NCBI GenBank assembly: GCA_946412015.1
Contig: CAMKGA010000008.1
Coordinates: 1 to 53,897, forward strand
Source: an uncultured Caryophanales bacterium
GTDB taxonomy: Bacteria > Bacillota_I > Bacilli_A > RF39 > UBA660
Direction: 5' to 3'
Length of the DNA stretch: 53,897 nucleotides
Positions 27,477 through 36,158 of the stretch are shown here, piece by piece (position 1 is the first letter of the stretch; the number at the start of each line of letters is the position of its first letter). The position numbers and the translations under genes were made by a program. The notes beneath the pieces were generated by a model that had not been told where the DNA came from, searched no databases, and saw only the letters and a list, made by a program, of their open reading frames with translations.

Positions 27477-28568
27477 TTACCTCCTTTTAAAAATATCAAA
27501 TAAACTTTTCTTTTTCTCTTTAGGACTATCTAGAATATCATCATGATCTAAATCAACTACAGTGCCTAGAGCACTTAATATATCATCATCCATAGTAGAA
27601 TTTAGTATTTCATATTTTATATTCATATTATTTTTGTATGAAGTAAAAAAATTCATTTGTTTTAAATTACAAACAATCGTTACATCTGAAAATCTTTGAC
27701 GAGTATAACTCCAATTAAATGCTTCTTTTATCATTTCAAACTGTTCATTGTTTTTTATTAATACTTTTATACTATTAAAATAAAAATTAACATCAGGATT
27801 ATTGAAATTTTTACTATACTCTAAATAAGCATTTTCTACATTTTCTAATTGCATATTTCTAATATCACAATTATCTAGCGAATCAGTAAATTTAGCATCA
27901 CTAATCTTACAATTATAAAGTGAGGCATCTTTTATCTTTTTAGGATCTATAATTACATTTTCATTATTTTTTAAAACAATATTTTTAATATCACAATTAT
28001 CAAAATTATCTGTAAATATAACATTATTTATAACACATGAAGATAAATCCTTATTAAAGGCATTTTGCGGATTTATCTTAATTTTATTACCATTTACATC
28101 AGTATTATTAATAATATATGCATTATTTAATTTAAATCCATCAAAACTACCTGATATTTTTAACAGTTCAATTCTACAATATGATAAATCTTTACCATAT
28201 AAATTATTTAAATCAAGCACTATTTTACAATCACTCATAATTTTTAAAGCATTATTATCTAACTTTAAATTATGATATTTAAAACCAGTTAAATCAAATT
28301 TACTAAGAATATAATTAATTGTTGTATTATCTATGCTTTGATAATTTAAAAAAGTATAATAATATTCTTTATATTCATTGTTACTATTTTCTATATTATG
28401 GCAATCTAAAAAAAGAGCAGTTAACAAATCATTGCTTGCTTTAATTTTTATATTATTATCTCTTTGTAAAAGTATTCTACGCAATCTACATAAAAATTCT
28501 TCTCTATCACTTTTTATATCTTCTAACCATTTTTCTTCATCTAATTTAGATAATTTTATTATTTTCAT
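27477..28568 (-). CDS. beta-helix repeat paralogue 2 (two 42-residue repeats)
   Basis: 363 residues. It has the same plan as its neighbours: an N-terminal domain opening K-I-I-K-L-S-K-L-D-E-E-K-W-L, a linker with L-D-L-N-N-L-Y-G-K-D-L-S and G-S-F-D-G-F-K-L, then two repeats (I-N-P-Q-N ... F-T-D-N-F-D-N-C-D-I and I-D-P-K-K ... F-T-D-S-L-D-N-C-D-I-R). The tail is K-K-K-S-L-F-D-I-F-K-R-R. The two-base gap to the next gene implies coupled translation. Confidence 0.72.
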   Translation of the reverse strand: MKIIKLSKLDEEKWLEDIKSDREEFLCRLRRILLQRDNNIKIKASNDLLTALFLDCHNIENSNNEYKEYYYTFLNYQSIDNTTINYILSKFDLTGFKYHNLKLDNNALKIMSDCKIVLDLNNLYGKDLSYCRIELLKISGSFDGFKLNNAYIINNTDVNGNKIKINPQNAFNKDLSSCVINNVIFTDNFDNCDIKNIVLKNNENVIIDPKKIKDASLYNCKISDAKFTDSLDNCDIRNMQLENVENAYLEYSKNFNNPDVNFYFNSIKVLIKNNEQFEMIKEAFNWSYTRQRFSDVTIVCNLKQMNFFTSYKNNMNIKYEILNSTMDDDILSALGTVVDLDHDDILDSPKEKKKSLFDIFKRR

Positions 28569-28570
28569 AA

Positions 28571-29647
28571 TTAGTCCCTGTTCCTTCTAAAAAAACTCTT
28601 TTTCTTAGTTTTTCCTTTTTCATCATCAACAATTTTTAATGTGTTTTTTAGTACCGTATCTAAATCTAAATTTGTAGTATTAAAAATTATATCGTCATAT
28701 TCTATACCATTTTCTTCAAATAAATATATAAGTTTATTTTTTATATCTGAATTACAAGTAATGGTTGCACCATCAAAAGCATCATATGATAAATGTGGAA
28801 TATATGATTTTAATACATTAAAACCTGTATTATTATTTACAATAATATTAATAACTTCAAAATCAATATCATTATCAAAATGATGAAATTCTAAGTTTTC
28901 GGCATTTACAAATGCACCCTCTACATCATATAATCGAATATTATCGATATTGCAGTTATCTAGAGAAGATATAAATTTAGCATTAGAAATATTACAATTA
29001 CTCAAATTTTTATATTTTACTTTTTGAGGATTAATAACTACTCCCTTTGAATCACTTATATCCATACTTGAAATATTACAATTATCAAAATTATCTAAAA
29101 ATTCTACATTACTTATTTCACATTCATAAAAATTTTTATCTAATATTTTTTGTGGGTTAATTTTTATCATATCTCCAGATTTAGTTTTATTATCTTTAAT
29201 AGTAGCACCTTTAATTAAATATCCATCAAATGATCCTTCTATAATACAATTTTCTATTTCTAAATATTCAATATTTTTTTCATATATCTTATCTAAATCA
29301 ATTACGATATCATTTTCCTGCATAATATCGATTGCGTTTTGATTAAGAACTAAATTATTATATTTAAAATTATTTAGTTTAATAAACTGGCATAACTTAC
29401 TAATTGTATCTTTAATATATTCATCATCTATAAATTTATATTTATAAAATACATATTCATTTTTTTCATCTTTTACTTCTATTTTATCTAGTATAAGTTC
29501 CGTAATTAAATGATTACTAATAATTAAATCACAATCTTCTTTATACTCTAAATATTCGTATAATTTTATAATAAATTCTCTTTTATTTCTTCTTATTAAT
29601 TCTAGCCATTTTTCTTCATCTTTTTTAGATAATTTTATCTTTTTCAT
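28571..29647 (-). CDS. beta-helix repeat paralogue 1 (two 42-residue repeats)
   Basis: 358 residues, the first of the four in transcription order. The N-terminus K-K-I-K-L-S-K-K-D-E-E-K-W-L and the linker D-L-D-K-I-Y-E-K-N-I-E-Y match the family. Repeats: I-N-P-Q-K-I ... F-L-D-N-F-D-N-C-N-I and I-N-P-Q-K-V ... F-I-S-S-L-D-N-C-N-I. The tail T-K-K-K-S-F-F-R-R-N-R-D is a diverged form of the L-F-D-I-F-K-R tail. It lies one base behind the 301-residue gene and three bases ahead of paralogue 2. Confidence 0.72.
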   Translation of the reverse strand: MKKIKLSKKDEEKWLELIRRNKREFIIKLYEYLEYKEDCDLIISNHLITELILDKIEVKDEKNEYVFYKYKFIDDEYIKDTISKLCQFIKLNNFKYNNLVLNQNAIDIMQENDIVIDLDKIYEKNIEYLEIENCIIEGSFDGYLIKGATIKDNKTKSGDMIKINPQKILDKNFYECEISNVEFLDNFDNCNISSMDISDSKGVVINPQKVKYKNLSNCNISNAKFISSLDNCNIDNIRLYDVEGAFVNAENLEFHHFDNDIDFEVINIIVNNNTGFNVLKSYIPHLSYDAFDGATITCNSDIKNKLIYLFEENGIEYDDIIFNTTNLDLDTVLKNTLKIVDDEKGKTKKKSFFRRNRD

Positions 29648-30553
29648 TTAATATCTCCTTATAACTAGTTTTTTCTCTTTAGTATCAAAATCTAACTGTT
29701 CTTGTTCGTTTAAATACTTCTCTATATTAACATTTTTACATAAATCCATAAAATAGTCTTCAATATTACCGCTTGAGTTTGCAAATATATCTGTCGATGG
29801 AATAATTATTTTCTTACTATTATTATCGTCTTTAATAAATTCTTCTAAATCCACTACATATCCATAATTTTGATAAACATCTAAATATGGAGTAACTTCT
29901 TTTAATCTAAAAATAATTCTTCTTGGAAATGATGGATGACACATTGGAAAATAGCTAGTTACAGAATCTATTTTTTCATTATCATTTTTTATTTTTACAT
30001 TAACATATGTATACTCATAATCAACTTTAGATAATGAAATTAAATTAAATGATACTATATATCCTAATTTTTCTAATAATTTAACAAGTTGTATTGAACA
30101 TATTCCTCTTTTTAATATTATAGATTGATCAGTTGTTGCTTTTATTGACACATTGTAATACACATCTATAATTCCTTTTGGTGTAAATCTTTTAAGTGAG
30201 TACATAGATTTAGGATTACCTCTTAAAAACTTTTGTACATTTGGTCTTATTCCATATACATTTTCTATAATAGATCTATCTTTAGTTAAATCCGGTAATT
30301 TTGCTTCAAGATTATTACTAATATTTAAAAACTCTTTAATACTATCTGGTGAAACTCCAGTTTTACAAAGGTTTATAGCTTCTTCAAAATTGTTTGTTTT
30401 AAAAAAGTTATAATTATTATCATTACTGGCTAAAGAGTTAAAACTCTTATTATTTATTTTAGTTTTTTCTATATAACTTGCAAGTTCGTTTAACCCACTA
30501 AATTCATAGTTATAAATAGTTTTATCGTCTTTTTTTTCAATTTTAAAAGCCAT
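29648..30553 (-). CDS. phage-type protein resembling the DUF7192 family
   Basis: 301 residues, soluble, alpha/beta. Recognisable blocks: an N-terminal F-S-G-L-N-E-L-A-S-Y-I segment, N-F-E-E-A-I-N-L-C-K-T-G, the G-N-P-x-S-M-Y motif (about residues 114-120), a Y-Y-N-V-S-I-K-A-T-T strand, and the block Y-F-P-M-C-H-P-S-F-P-R-R-I-I-F-R (about 201-216). From memory this layout matches phage-encoded proteins assigned to DUF7192, which can sit beside AAA+ ATPases; I could not check it. No catalytic residues are known to me. It is packed between the MoxR ATPase and the beta-helix genes with one-base gaps. Confidence 0.55.
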   Translation of the reverse strand: MAFKIEKKDDKTIYNYEFSGLNELASYIEKTKINNKSFNSLASNDNNYNFFKTNNFEEAINLCKTGVSPDSIKEFLNISNNLEAKLPDLTKDRSIIENVYGIRPNVQKFLRGNPKSMYSLKRFTPKGIIDVYYNVSIKATTDQSIILKRGICSIQLVKLLEKLGYIVSFNLISLSKVDYEYTYVNVKIKNDNEKIDSVTSYFPMCHPSFPRRIIFRLKEVTPYLDVYQNYGYVVDLEEFIKDDNNSKKIIIPSTDIFANSSGNIEDYFMDLCKNVNIEKYLNEQEQLDFDTKEKKLVIRRY

Positions 30554-30554
30554 A

Positions 30555-32402
30555 TTACATACTCTTTACTTTCTTTTTAAATTCTTCATACTTTATATTA
30601 TTTTTTATATTTTGATCCATAGTATTTATTATAGCATTAAGCACATCTAGTGGAAGATTTCTTATCAATTTATCATCAATAATATCAGTCCAACTAACAA
30701 GTCCACCTTCCATAAAATATTTAATACGTCCTAAATCTTTTGTCGTTAAAATTTCGTCACTACCTCTTTGTTGTAAAGCTAAATTATAATATTTTACAAT
30801 ATCTAAAATATCAGGATAGTTTGAAAGAATTTTTTCATTTAATTTTTCATCATAATCAAATTTTAATCTTGTAAATCTTCCTAAAGATGCTTTATCTAGT
30901 TTTTCACGAGCTACATAATTTCTATCCTGGCCATCTCCCCAAGTATTAGATGTTGCAACTACTGTAAAGTTAGGATGTGGATATACTTCTTCTCCATTTG
31001 GAAATATATATGGTCTATATCCTGATCCATCTATTACTTTATGAAGCTCTATTAATGCTTTTGATTCACTATTATCTATCTCATCAAATAAACATATTCC
31101 ACCATTTTTTAAAGCATCATAAAATGGAGTTTTTACAAAGTTCCCATTAGCATCATTATATCCTCTAATTATTGTATACTCATCACTAACAAATCCCAAG
31201 TCATATAATCTTAAATTTAATATTCCTGAAATTTGTTTAAATATATATGTTTTACCACAACCAGTAGGTCCTACTAACATAACTGGTTCTTTTACTAATA
31301 CATATTTTAAAACTTTATCAAATACATTATGAAAATACATATTACTTACTTTCAAATTATTTTTAATTTCTTGATATTTATTTCCATCTAAAATAAGATT
31401 AGTAGTATAATTTTTAACAGTTTTAGTATCATTACTACTTACATTAGTAATTTTATCACCAGTTATAGATACTTTTTTAACGCCTTTTTTTACCGCCTTT
31501 TCACTTAATAATTCTAAATAGTGTTCTCCTAAAGATTCTATTTTATCTTTTGCTTCAGCTGTAACTTGCAAACTATTATTTTTAGCATCTTCCATTATTT
31601 TAGTAATGCTATCGTATTTTTCTTCAAAAGTTTTAGTTCTATCACTAATTAATTCCTTAATTCTTTTTTCTATTTCTACAGTTAAATTTATCATTTTAAT
31701 ATTTATTTTAGATACTTTCGCATCAAGTAAATTAATCTCTTTAGTTGTATTATCTATTTTTTTATTTAGCTCAAATAATTTTTCTTCATCGATATTAGAA
31801 TAAATTCCTGCTTGCATCTTATCATTTTGAATCTCTTTAGCAATTTCTTCAAGCAACTTTTCTAGATCAAGTGATTTTTCATATAATGATAAAGATAAAT
31901 TAATCGTGCGAACCTCAAATGCTACTTCATCTACATAGTATGGTCTAGCCATTATCATATAGCTAGTTATACTATTTATAAATTCATCACTATATCCTTT
32001 TTTTATAAACGAATCAATTAGATTTATGCAAATTGATTTATCATTAAATAATTCTACTGTATTTTTAAATAATACAATAAAATTTTTATTCTTACATTTA
32101 TCTAATGATTTAATAAATAAATCTACATCTTTTTGTTCTGACGATAATAAAACTGCATCATAGAATAATTTTACATTCTCAATTATATTATTATTATCTT
32201 GAAGTAATTTAGCCATAATTCTAAATATTTTTATCATATCATCTTCATTTATTAATGAATAATCATATATATAATTTTTAGTTTCTATATAATTAATTAA
32301 TTTATTATATGGTTCTTCCTTACCATAATCATTAATTATTTCTCTTTTTAATAATTCTATTTTATCATCATCTTTTTTATTAAATACGTCTAATAGGCCC
32401 AC
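30555..32402 (-). CDS. MoxR-type AAA+ ATPase with long helical N-terminus
   Basis: Probable ATP-driven remodelling engine of the locus. Residues ~1-200 are helical, ~205-300 form a coiled coil, and the AAA+ module follows: Walker A G-P-T-G-C-G-K-T (378-385), Walker B C-L-F-D-E-I-D (437-443), sensor 1 A-T-S-N-T-W-G-D-G, and an arginine-finger region with L-G-R-F-T-R-L. It has the MoxR/CbbQ look, but with a much longer N-terminus. MoxR ATPases act with VWA proteins, here at 7014-7856. It uses a GTG start with AGGGGGG six bases upstream. It overlaps the preceding gene by 23 bp. Its first residues (G-L-L-D-V-F-N-K-K) echo the L-F-D-I-F-K-R tails of the beta-helix proteins. Confidence 0.88.
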   Translation of the reverse strand: MGLLDVFNKKDDDKIELLKREIINDYGKEEPYNKLINYIETKNYIYDYSLINEDDMIKIFRIMAKLLQDNNNIIENVKLFYDAVLLSSEQKDVDLFIKSLDKCKNKNFIVLFKNTVELFNDKSICINLIDSFIKKGYSDEFINSITSYMIMARPYYVDEVAFEVRTINLSLSLYEKSLDLEKLLEEIAKEIQNDKMQAGIYSNIDEEKLFELNKKIDNTTKEINLLDAKVSKINIKMINLTVEIEKRIKELISDRTKTFEEKYDSITKIMEDAKNNSLQVTAEAKDKIESLGEHYLELLSEKAVKKGVKKVSITGDKITNVSSNDTKTVKNYTTNLILDGNKYQEIKNNLKVSNMYFHNVFDKVLKYVLVKEPVMLVGPTGCGKTYIFKQISGILNLRLYDLGFVSDEYTIIRGYNDANGNFVKTPFYDALKNGGICLFDEIDNSESKALIELHKVIDGSGYRPYIFPNGEEVYPHPNFTVVATSNTWGDGQDRNYVAREKLDKASLGRFTRLKFDYDEKLNEKILSNYPDILDIVKYYNLALQQRGSDEILTTKDLGRIKYFMEGGLVSWTDIIDDKLIRNLPLDVLNAIINTMDQNIKNNIKYEEFKKKVKSM

Positions 32403-33534
32403 TATTATCCCCCCTATTTTTAATTTCTTCTATACTATCATAATTACTTATATCAAAATCATTTAAATTATTTCCATCAAATATTTTGTATAAGTATTTA
32501 TTATTAGTAAAGTTATATTCTTGAATTAGTTTTTCATTATTTAAATTGATTATATTATAAATTCTTTTATCAATTATTGTAGGTATAAACAGTTTATCAT
32601 CATATTTCATATAGCCTTCTACTTTAGTATAAATTATATTTATAAAGTTATCTTCAAACACTATATGACAGAAGTTTCTTAAAATATGCATATCTTTTTT
32701 TGATTCACTTTTTAATAAATAACTTTTTTTATTTGTCTTAATACAATTATCAAAACTAATACCTATTATTGGATTTATAATATCATTTAATCTCTTTATA
32801 TCATTAACTTTATTTTCTATTCGATTATAATATACTGTAACATTATCTTGATCTATTATCTCTTCTATAAAATCATTTTCAATATCACTATATATCTTAC
32901 CTTCAATATCCGCATTTTCTACTTTCCAATTTGTAACTACATATTCATTATTAATTAATATAGTCCCATTTACAGTTATTCCCTTACCATTAATTCCACC
33001 AATTTTAAATAATACCTTATCGTTCATTTTATTTAAATACAAAGAAACAATATGTTGTTCATCACCTACATTATATGTAGCAACATATTTGTTTCGATAA
33101 CCAATTATATTTGTATTTGTAATATTATCATGTATTATTTTTAAAATTGATTCTAAAGCCTGTATTACATATGATTTAATAATTTCTATATCAAACTTAG
33201 ATGTATTAATAGGAAAAATATTTTTTGTAGTATAGTTATTATTATCTATACTATTATTAATATTATAATTTTCTATTATCTCTTTTGAAAAATCACTAAA
33301 GAAAGTAATTGGATATTTATCCTTTTCTTTATTGTATACTTCTTTTATCTTATTTAAAAAATATGAAAAATACGGACTTTTATAATCAAATGTTAGTTTT
33401 TGCTTATTTCCATATACAATTTCTATAGCAAGTGACTTATCTAGCGTGCTGTAATCTTTAGAATCAATTGTGTAACAATAAATAAGGCGTAAATGGCTAA
33501 TTCTCATGATTTTTATTAATTGATTATCTAACAT
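32380..33534 (-). CDS. unrecognised 384-residue protein of the MoxR locus
   Basis: Not recognised. It is soluble, with no signal peptide or membrane helix; the first half is alpha/beta and the second half is a run of beta-strands rich in Asn, Ile and Lys. A glycine-rich turn (F-K-I-G-G-I-N-G-K-G-I-T-V-N-G) lies near residue 180. It lies between the TelA-like gene (11-bp gap) and the ATPase (23-bp overlap), so it is probably a core subunit made in step with them rather than one of the amplified repeat families. Confidence 0.6.
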   Translation of the reverse strand: MLDNQLIKIMRISHLRLIYCYTIDSKDYSTLDKSLAIEIVYGNKQKLTFDYKSPYFSYFLNKIKEVYNKEKDKYPITFFSDFSKEIIENYNINNSIDNNNYTTKNIFPINTSKFDIEIIKSYVIQALESILKIIHDNITNTNIIGYRNKYVATYNVGDEQHIVSLYLNKMNDKVLFKIGGINGKGITVNGTILINNEYVVTNWKVENADIEGKIYSDIENDFIEEIIDQDNVTVYYNRIENKVNDIKRLNDIINPIIGISFDNCIKTNKKSYLLKSESKKDMHILRNFCHIVFEDNFINIIYTKVEGYMKYDDKLFIPTIIDKRIYNIINLNNEKLIQEYNFTNNKYLYKIFDGNNLNDFDISNYDSIEEIKNRGDNSGPIRRI

Positions 33535-33545
33535 TTTATCACCAG

Positions 33546-34709
33546 TTAAATTGTCTTTTTCTTTTGATACCCAGCTTCATCAAAATTATTTACGCTTGAT
33601 TCTATCATTGGAGTGCTTTTTAAATTAGGATTTGAAAATCTAGCTATAGAATCACTATATTTTTGCATATTAGCAGATATTAAATCTAAAGTTTTACTAC
33701 GTCTATCTAGCATTTCACTATGACGCATATCAGAGCTTTCAATTAATTCTACACCTTTTTTTAACATGTCATTAATTGTTTTAAATGTCTTATCCTCAAT
33801 AAAGTTTTCACATGTTAATTTGTTAATTCTTTCAATATTATCAGAAATTTGTTTAGCACTATTTTCTATAGAACTATTAATAGCCTTTTTAATTCCATCT
33901 AATTGATCAACATCATCTTTTTGTCTTTTTGTGCTAATAATTAAAGCACCTTGACCACGTACAGTAGACATATAACGTCTAATAAAAGCATCTTGACGGG
34001 TTACTACTTCCATAGTACCTCTATTTACCATTTCAAATTCTAATATTTCATTTTGATAAGAAGCAAGACACTCTTTTAATTCTACAAGTACACTTTTAAA
34101 GAATTCAATATTAGCTTTTAATAATTTTAAGTTAGTACTATCTAAGTTACTATCATTTTCAGCTAATTTTTGAATAACCTCTTTATCAAAGGATTCAATA
34201 TCTTCATATCCAATATTAATAACTTCTTCAAGTTCTTGAGTATATTGTTTAAAAACAAGTACAAATTGTTTTGTCTTATCAACATTTTTAATATTTGCAT
34301 TTCTTCTTTGCGCTATATCATAAGAAATAGAGTCAATATTTTCTATAAAGCTACGATATAAATCACCATAGGTTTTTACATTAGATTGCATTTTTTCTTC
34401 TATTTTAAATAGACTGTTAATTCCTTTCATTAAGAAATTCTTATTTAATGCTTTCTTTGTTCTTTCAGCTTCTTTTTTCTTCTTTTCATTTTCTTCTACT
34501 GTTTCAAAGAAATCAATTTTCTTTATTTTTTCAGTCATATCAAAATCAATTTCATATTCATCATCCATAGTAGAAAAATCATCTTTTAATCTATCGATTT
34601 TCTCAAGTACACTTTTACCATAATTCATAATTGTAGTTGGATCATATAAGTTTACTCTTTCAAATTTATCATTACTATTCTTACCATTAAAAATTTCTAT
34701 CTCACTCAC
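33546..34709 (-). CDS. TelA-like (toxic-anion-resistance family) protein
   Basis: 387 residues, almost all alpha-helical and highly charged. It matches the TelA pattern: an N-terminal linker, then long coiled helices with K-T-Y-G-D-L-Y, L-A-S-Y-Q-N-E-I-L, R-Q-D-A-F-I-R-R-Y and G-Q-G-A-L-I-I-S-T. TelA proteins occur in ter-type tellurite/stress clusters, often with VWA and MoxR genes, and their biochemistry is poorly known. It is the first gene after the 34.8-kb promoter, with GGGAGG ahead of the start, and therefore heads the long transcript. Confidence 0.72.
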   Translation of the reverse strand: MSEIEIFNGKNSNDKFERVNLYDPTTIMNYGKSVLEKIDRLKDDFSTMDDEYEIDFDMTEKIKKIDFFETVEENEKKKKEAERTKKALNKNFLMKGINSLFKIEEKMQSNVKTYGDLYRSFIENIDSISYDIAQRRNANIKNVDKTKQFVLVFKQYTQELEEVINIGYEDIESFDKEVIQKLAENDSNLDSTNLKLLKANIEFFKSVLVELKECLASYQNEILEFEMVNRGTMEVVTRQDAFIRRYMSTVRGQGALIISTKRQKDDVDQLDGIKKAINSSIENSAKQISDNIERINKLTCENFIEDKTFKTINDMLKKGVELIESSDMRHSEMLDRRSKTLDLISANMQKYSDSIARFSNPNLKSTPMIESSVNNFDEAGYQKKKTI

Positions 34710-34772
34710 TTTAAAACCTCCCTCTTTATTTCCTATAAAGTAAATTTAAGAAAATTTCGTATAGCGAGTGCT

Positions 34773-34801
34773 ATTATATTGTAAAAATTTATAATTGTCA
34801 A
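34773..34801 (-). promoter_or_regulatory. main consensus promoter of the TelA-MoxR-repeat operon
   Basis: Minus strand TTGACA (34801-34796), exactly 17 bp, TATAAT (34778-34773): a perfect vegetative promoter 60 bp ahead of the TelA-like gene. The leader contains GCACTCGCTATACG, noticeably less AT-rich than its surroundings, a candidate regulator site. Confidence 0.88.
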
Positions 34802-34810
34802 ATTAATATA

Positions 34811-34833
34811 TAAAAAAAGAGAAAAAATTCTCT
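34811..34833 (-). terminator. terminator after the 78-residue gene
   Basis: Minus strand AGAGAA-TTTT-TTCTCT followed by seven T, overlapping the stop codon of the 34832-35068 gene. It separates the small upstream unit from the main promoter. Confidence 0.75.
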
Positions 34834-35068
34834 ATTCAGTTATATTTAAAGCAAGTTTATCTTTAACAAGTTCAAATTCTTCATCATCTAATTTTTTAAA
34901 AGTAAATTTTCCTTTTTCTAAAGCTTCTTTCATTAATACATAGTTTGGTTCTTTATTAGTTAATGATTTAAAGTAAAAGTATCTATTATCATTATAGTTT
35001 AATATTTTTACTATTACATATTCACTATTATTATCAAAACGTACTATATCTTGTTCTTCTAATTTCAT
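34832..35068 (-). CDS. 78-residue DUF1292-like small protein
   Basis: A compact beta-rich acidic protein, with I-V-R-F-D-N-N-S-E-Y-V-I-V near the start and Y-F-Y-F-K-S-L then E-F-E-L-V later. The layout resembles small DUF1292-type proteins of unknown function; this is weak pattern matching. It begins one base after the stop codon of the upstream membrane protein, so the two are co-translated, and it ends in a terminator. Confidence 0.55.
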   Translation of the reverse strand: MKLEEQDIVRFDNNSEYVIVKILNYNDNRYFYFKSLTNKEPNYVLMKEALEKGKFTFKKLDDEEFELVKDKLALNITE

Positions 35069-35069
35069 A

Positions 35070-36137
35070 TTATATTGTTTTTCCTCCTATATTTAATTGT
35101 TTTATTAAATCATTTAAATCAACACGAATTGCATGAATACCTTCTAATATTATTTTTCTTGTTTCTGATTCTGTTTCTAAATCCCCTGAATGTGGTATAT
35201 TTGCTTCTATAACTTTTTGATTTAACACCTCAGCAAACTCTATCGCATGATATGAATTTTTTAGCATCAAATCTACTCTTTCCATTAAATTTTGTGCTTC
35301 TTTTATAAATTCATCATAATTATCTGAATTAACATTTATACCATTATATTTTTTTTCAAACTCATTTATATCTGATAATAATTTAGCATTTTCTTGCATT
35401 TCCTTATTAATTGTATCAGCATTTAGTATATTATCAACACCAAGTATATCACTATCTTCAATTGATGACCATTCATATTGTTGTGTTGTGCCAGGCACCC
35501 ATTTTATATTTTCAAAAAGCCTAAATATATCTGTTGGTTCAAGTGTTGAATCTGGAACTGTTGGATAAGTTGGTGGAACAGGATCAATATAATCAATAGT
35601 TTCAGATATAGTTTTAATAGGGGCTGGATCAGAAATATTTTTGCTAAGTGTATCACATCCCTTAATAATAATTGGTATAGCAACAATAGCTACAGCAACA
35701 CCTGCTGCAATTATTCCTTTTACTGAATCTTTTTGACTTTCCATCTCCCATACTTCTTTTTTGCATACTCCTTTAACACTTACATATTCTTGGTTTGCAA
35801 ATCCATTGGATATCATTCTTTTTGCTTGATTATCTGTAACAACAATCTTTTCTTTTCCAATAGTTATTTTTATTTTGTCATCAGCAATTCTTTCAATAGA
35901 AATGTTCCTTCCAAAGTCGAAGACTACTTGTTTTTGAGTTTTTCTTAATTTTCTTTCTGTGAGCAGTTTAAACTTTTCTATTAAAGTAATCGACATAATT
36001 TCGCCTTTTCTTATTTTTTCTGCAATAATTGCATCATCTTCTACTGAACTTTTTTCAACTATTTCACCTTCAGATAAAATTTTTCTTACTTTCTCTTCTT
36101 CTTTATCGCTTAAATCTTTTAATTCTTTACCTTCCAT
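35070..36137 (-). CDS. single-pass membrane protein with coiled C-terminal domain
   Basis: 355 residues, unrecognised. An acidic and basic helical N-terminal domain (1-138) precedes one hydrophobic helix (about 140-159: G-I-I-A-A-G-V-A-V-A-I-V-A-I-P-I-I-I). A Pro/Thr-rich linker (about 178-208) and a helical domain of ~150 residues follow. There is no N-terminal signal, so the helix probably anchors it. It has its own promoter, GGAGG ribosome site and small partner gene. Position at the head of the TelA-MoxR locus and the same strand suggest a membrane docking subunit, which is inference. Confidence 0.6.
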   Translation of the reverse strand: MEGKELKDLSDKEEEKVRKILSEGEIVEKSSVEDDAIIAEKIRKGEIMSITLIEKFKLLTERKLRKTQKQVVFDFGRNISIERIADDKIKITIGKEKIVVTDNQAKRMISNGFANQEYVSVKGVCKKEVWEMESQKDSVKGIIAAGVAVAIVAIPIIIKGCDTLSKNISDPAPIKTISETIDYIDPVPPTYPTVPDSTLEPTDIFRLFENIKWVPGTTQQYEWSSIEDSDILGVDNILNADTINKEMQENAKLLSDINEFEKKYNGINVNSDNYDEFIKEAQNLMERVDLMLKNSYHAIEFAEVLNQKVIEANIPHSGDLETESETRKIILEGIHAIRVDLNDLIKQLNIGGKTI

Positions 36138-36158
36138 ATTTCCTCCTATTGTAATATA

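Noticed and set aside
26158-29647. Tandem 126-bp units could be taken for satellite or CRISPR-like repeats
   Set aside because: They are in frame within protein genes, diverged at DNA level, with no short identical repeats and spacers. No CRISPR array was found in the window.
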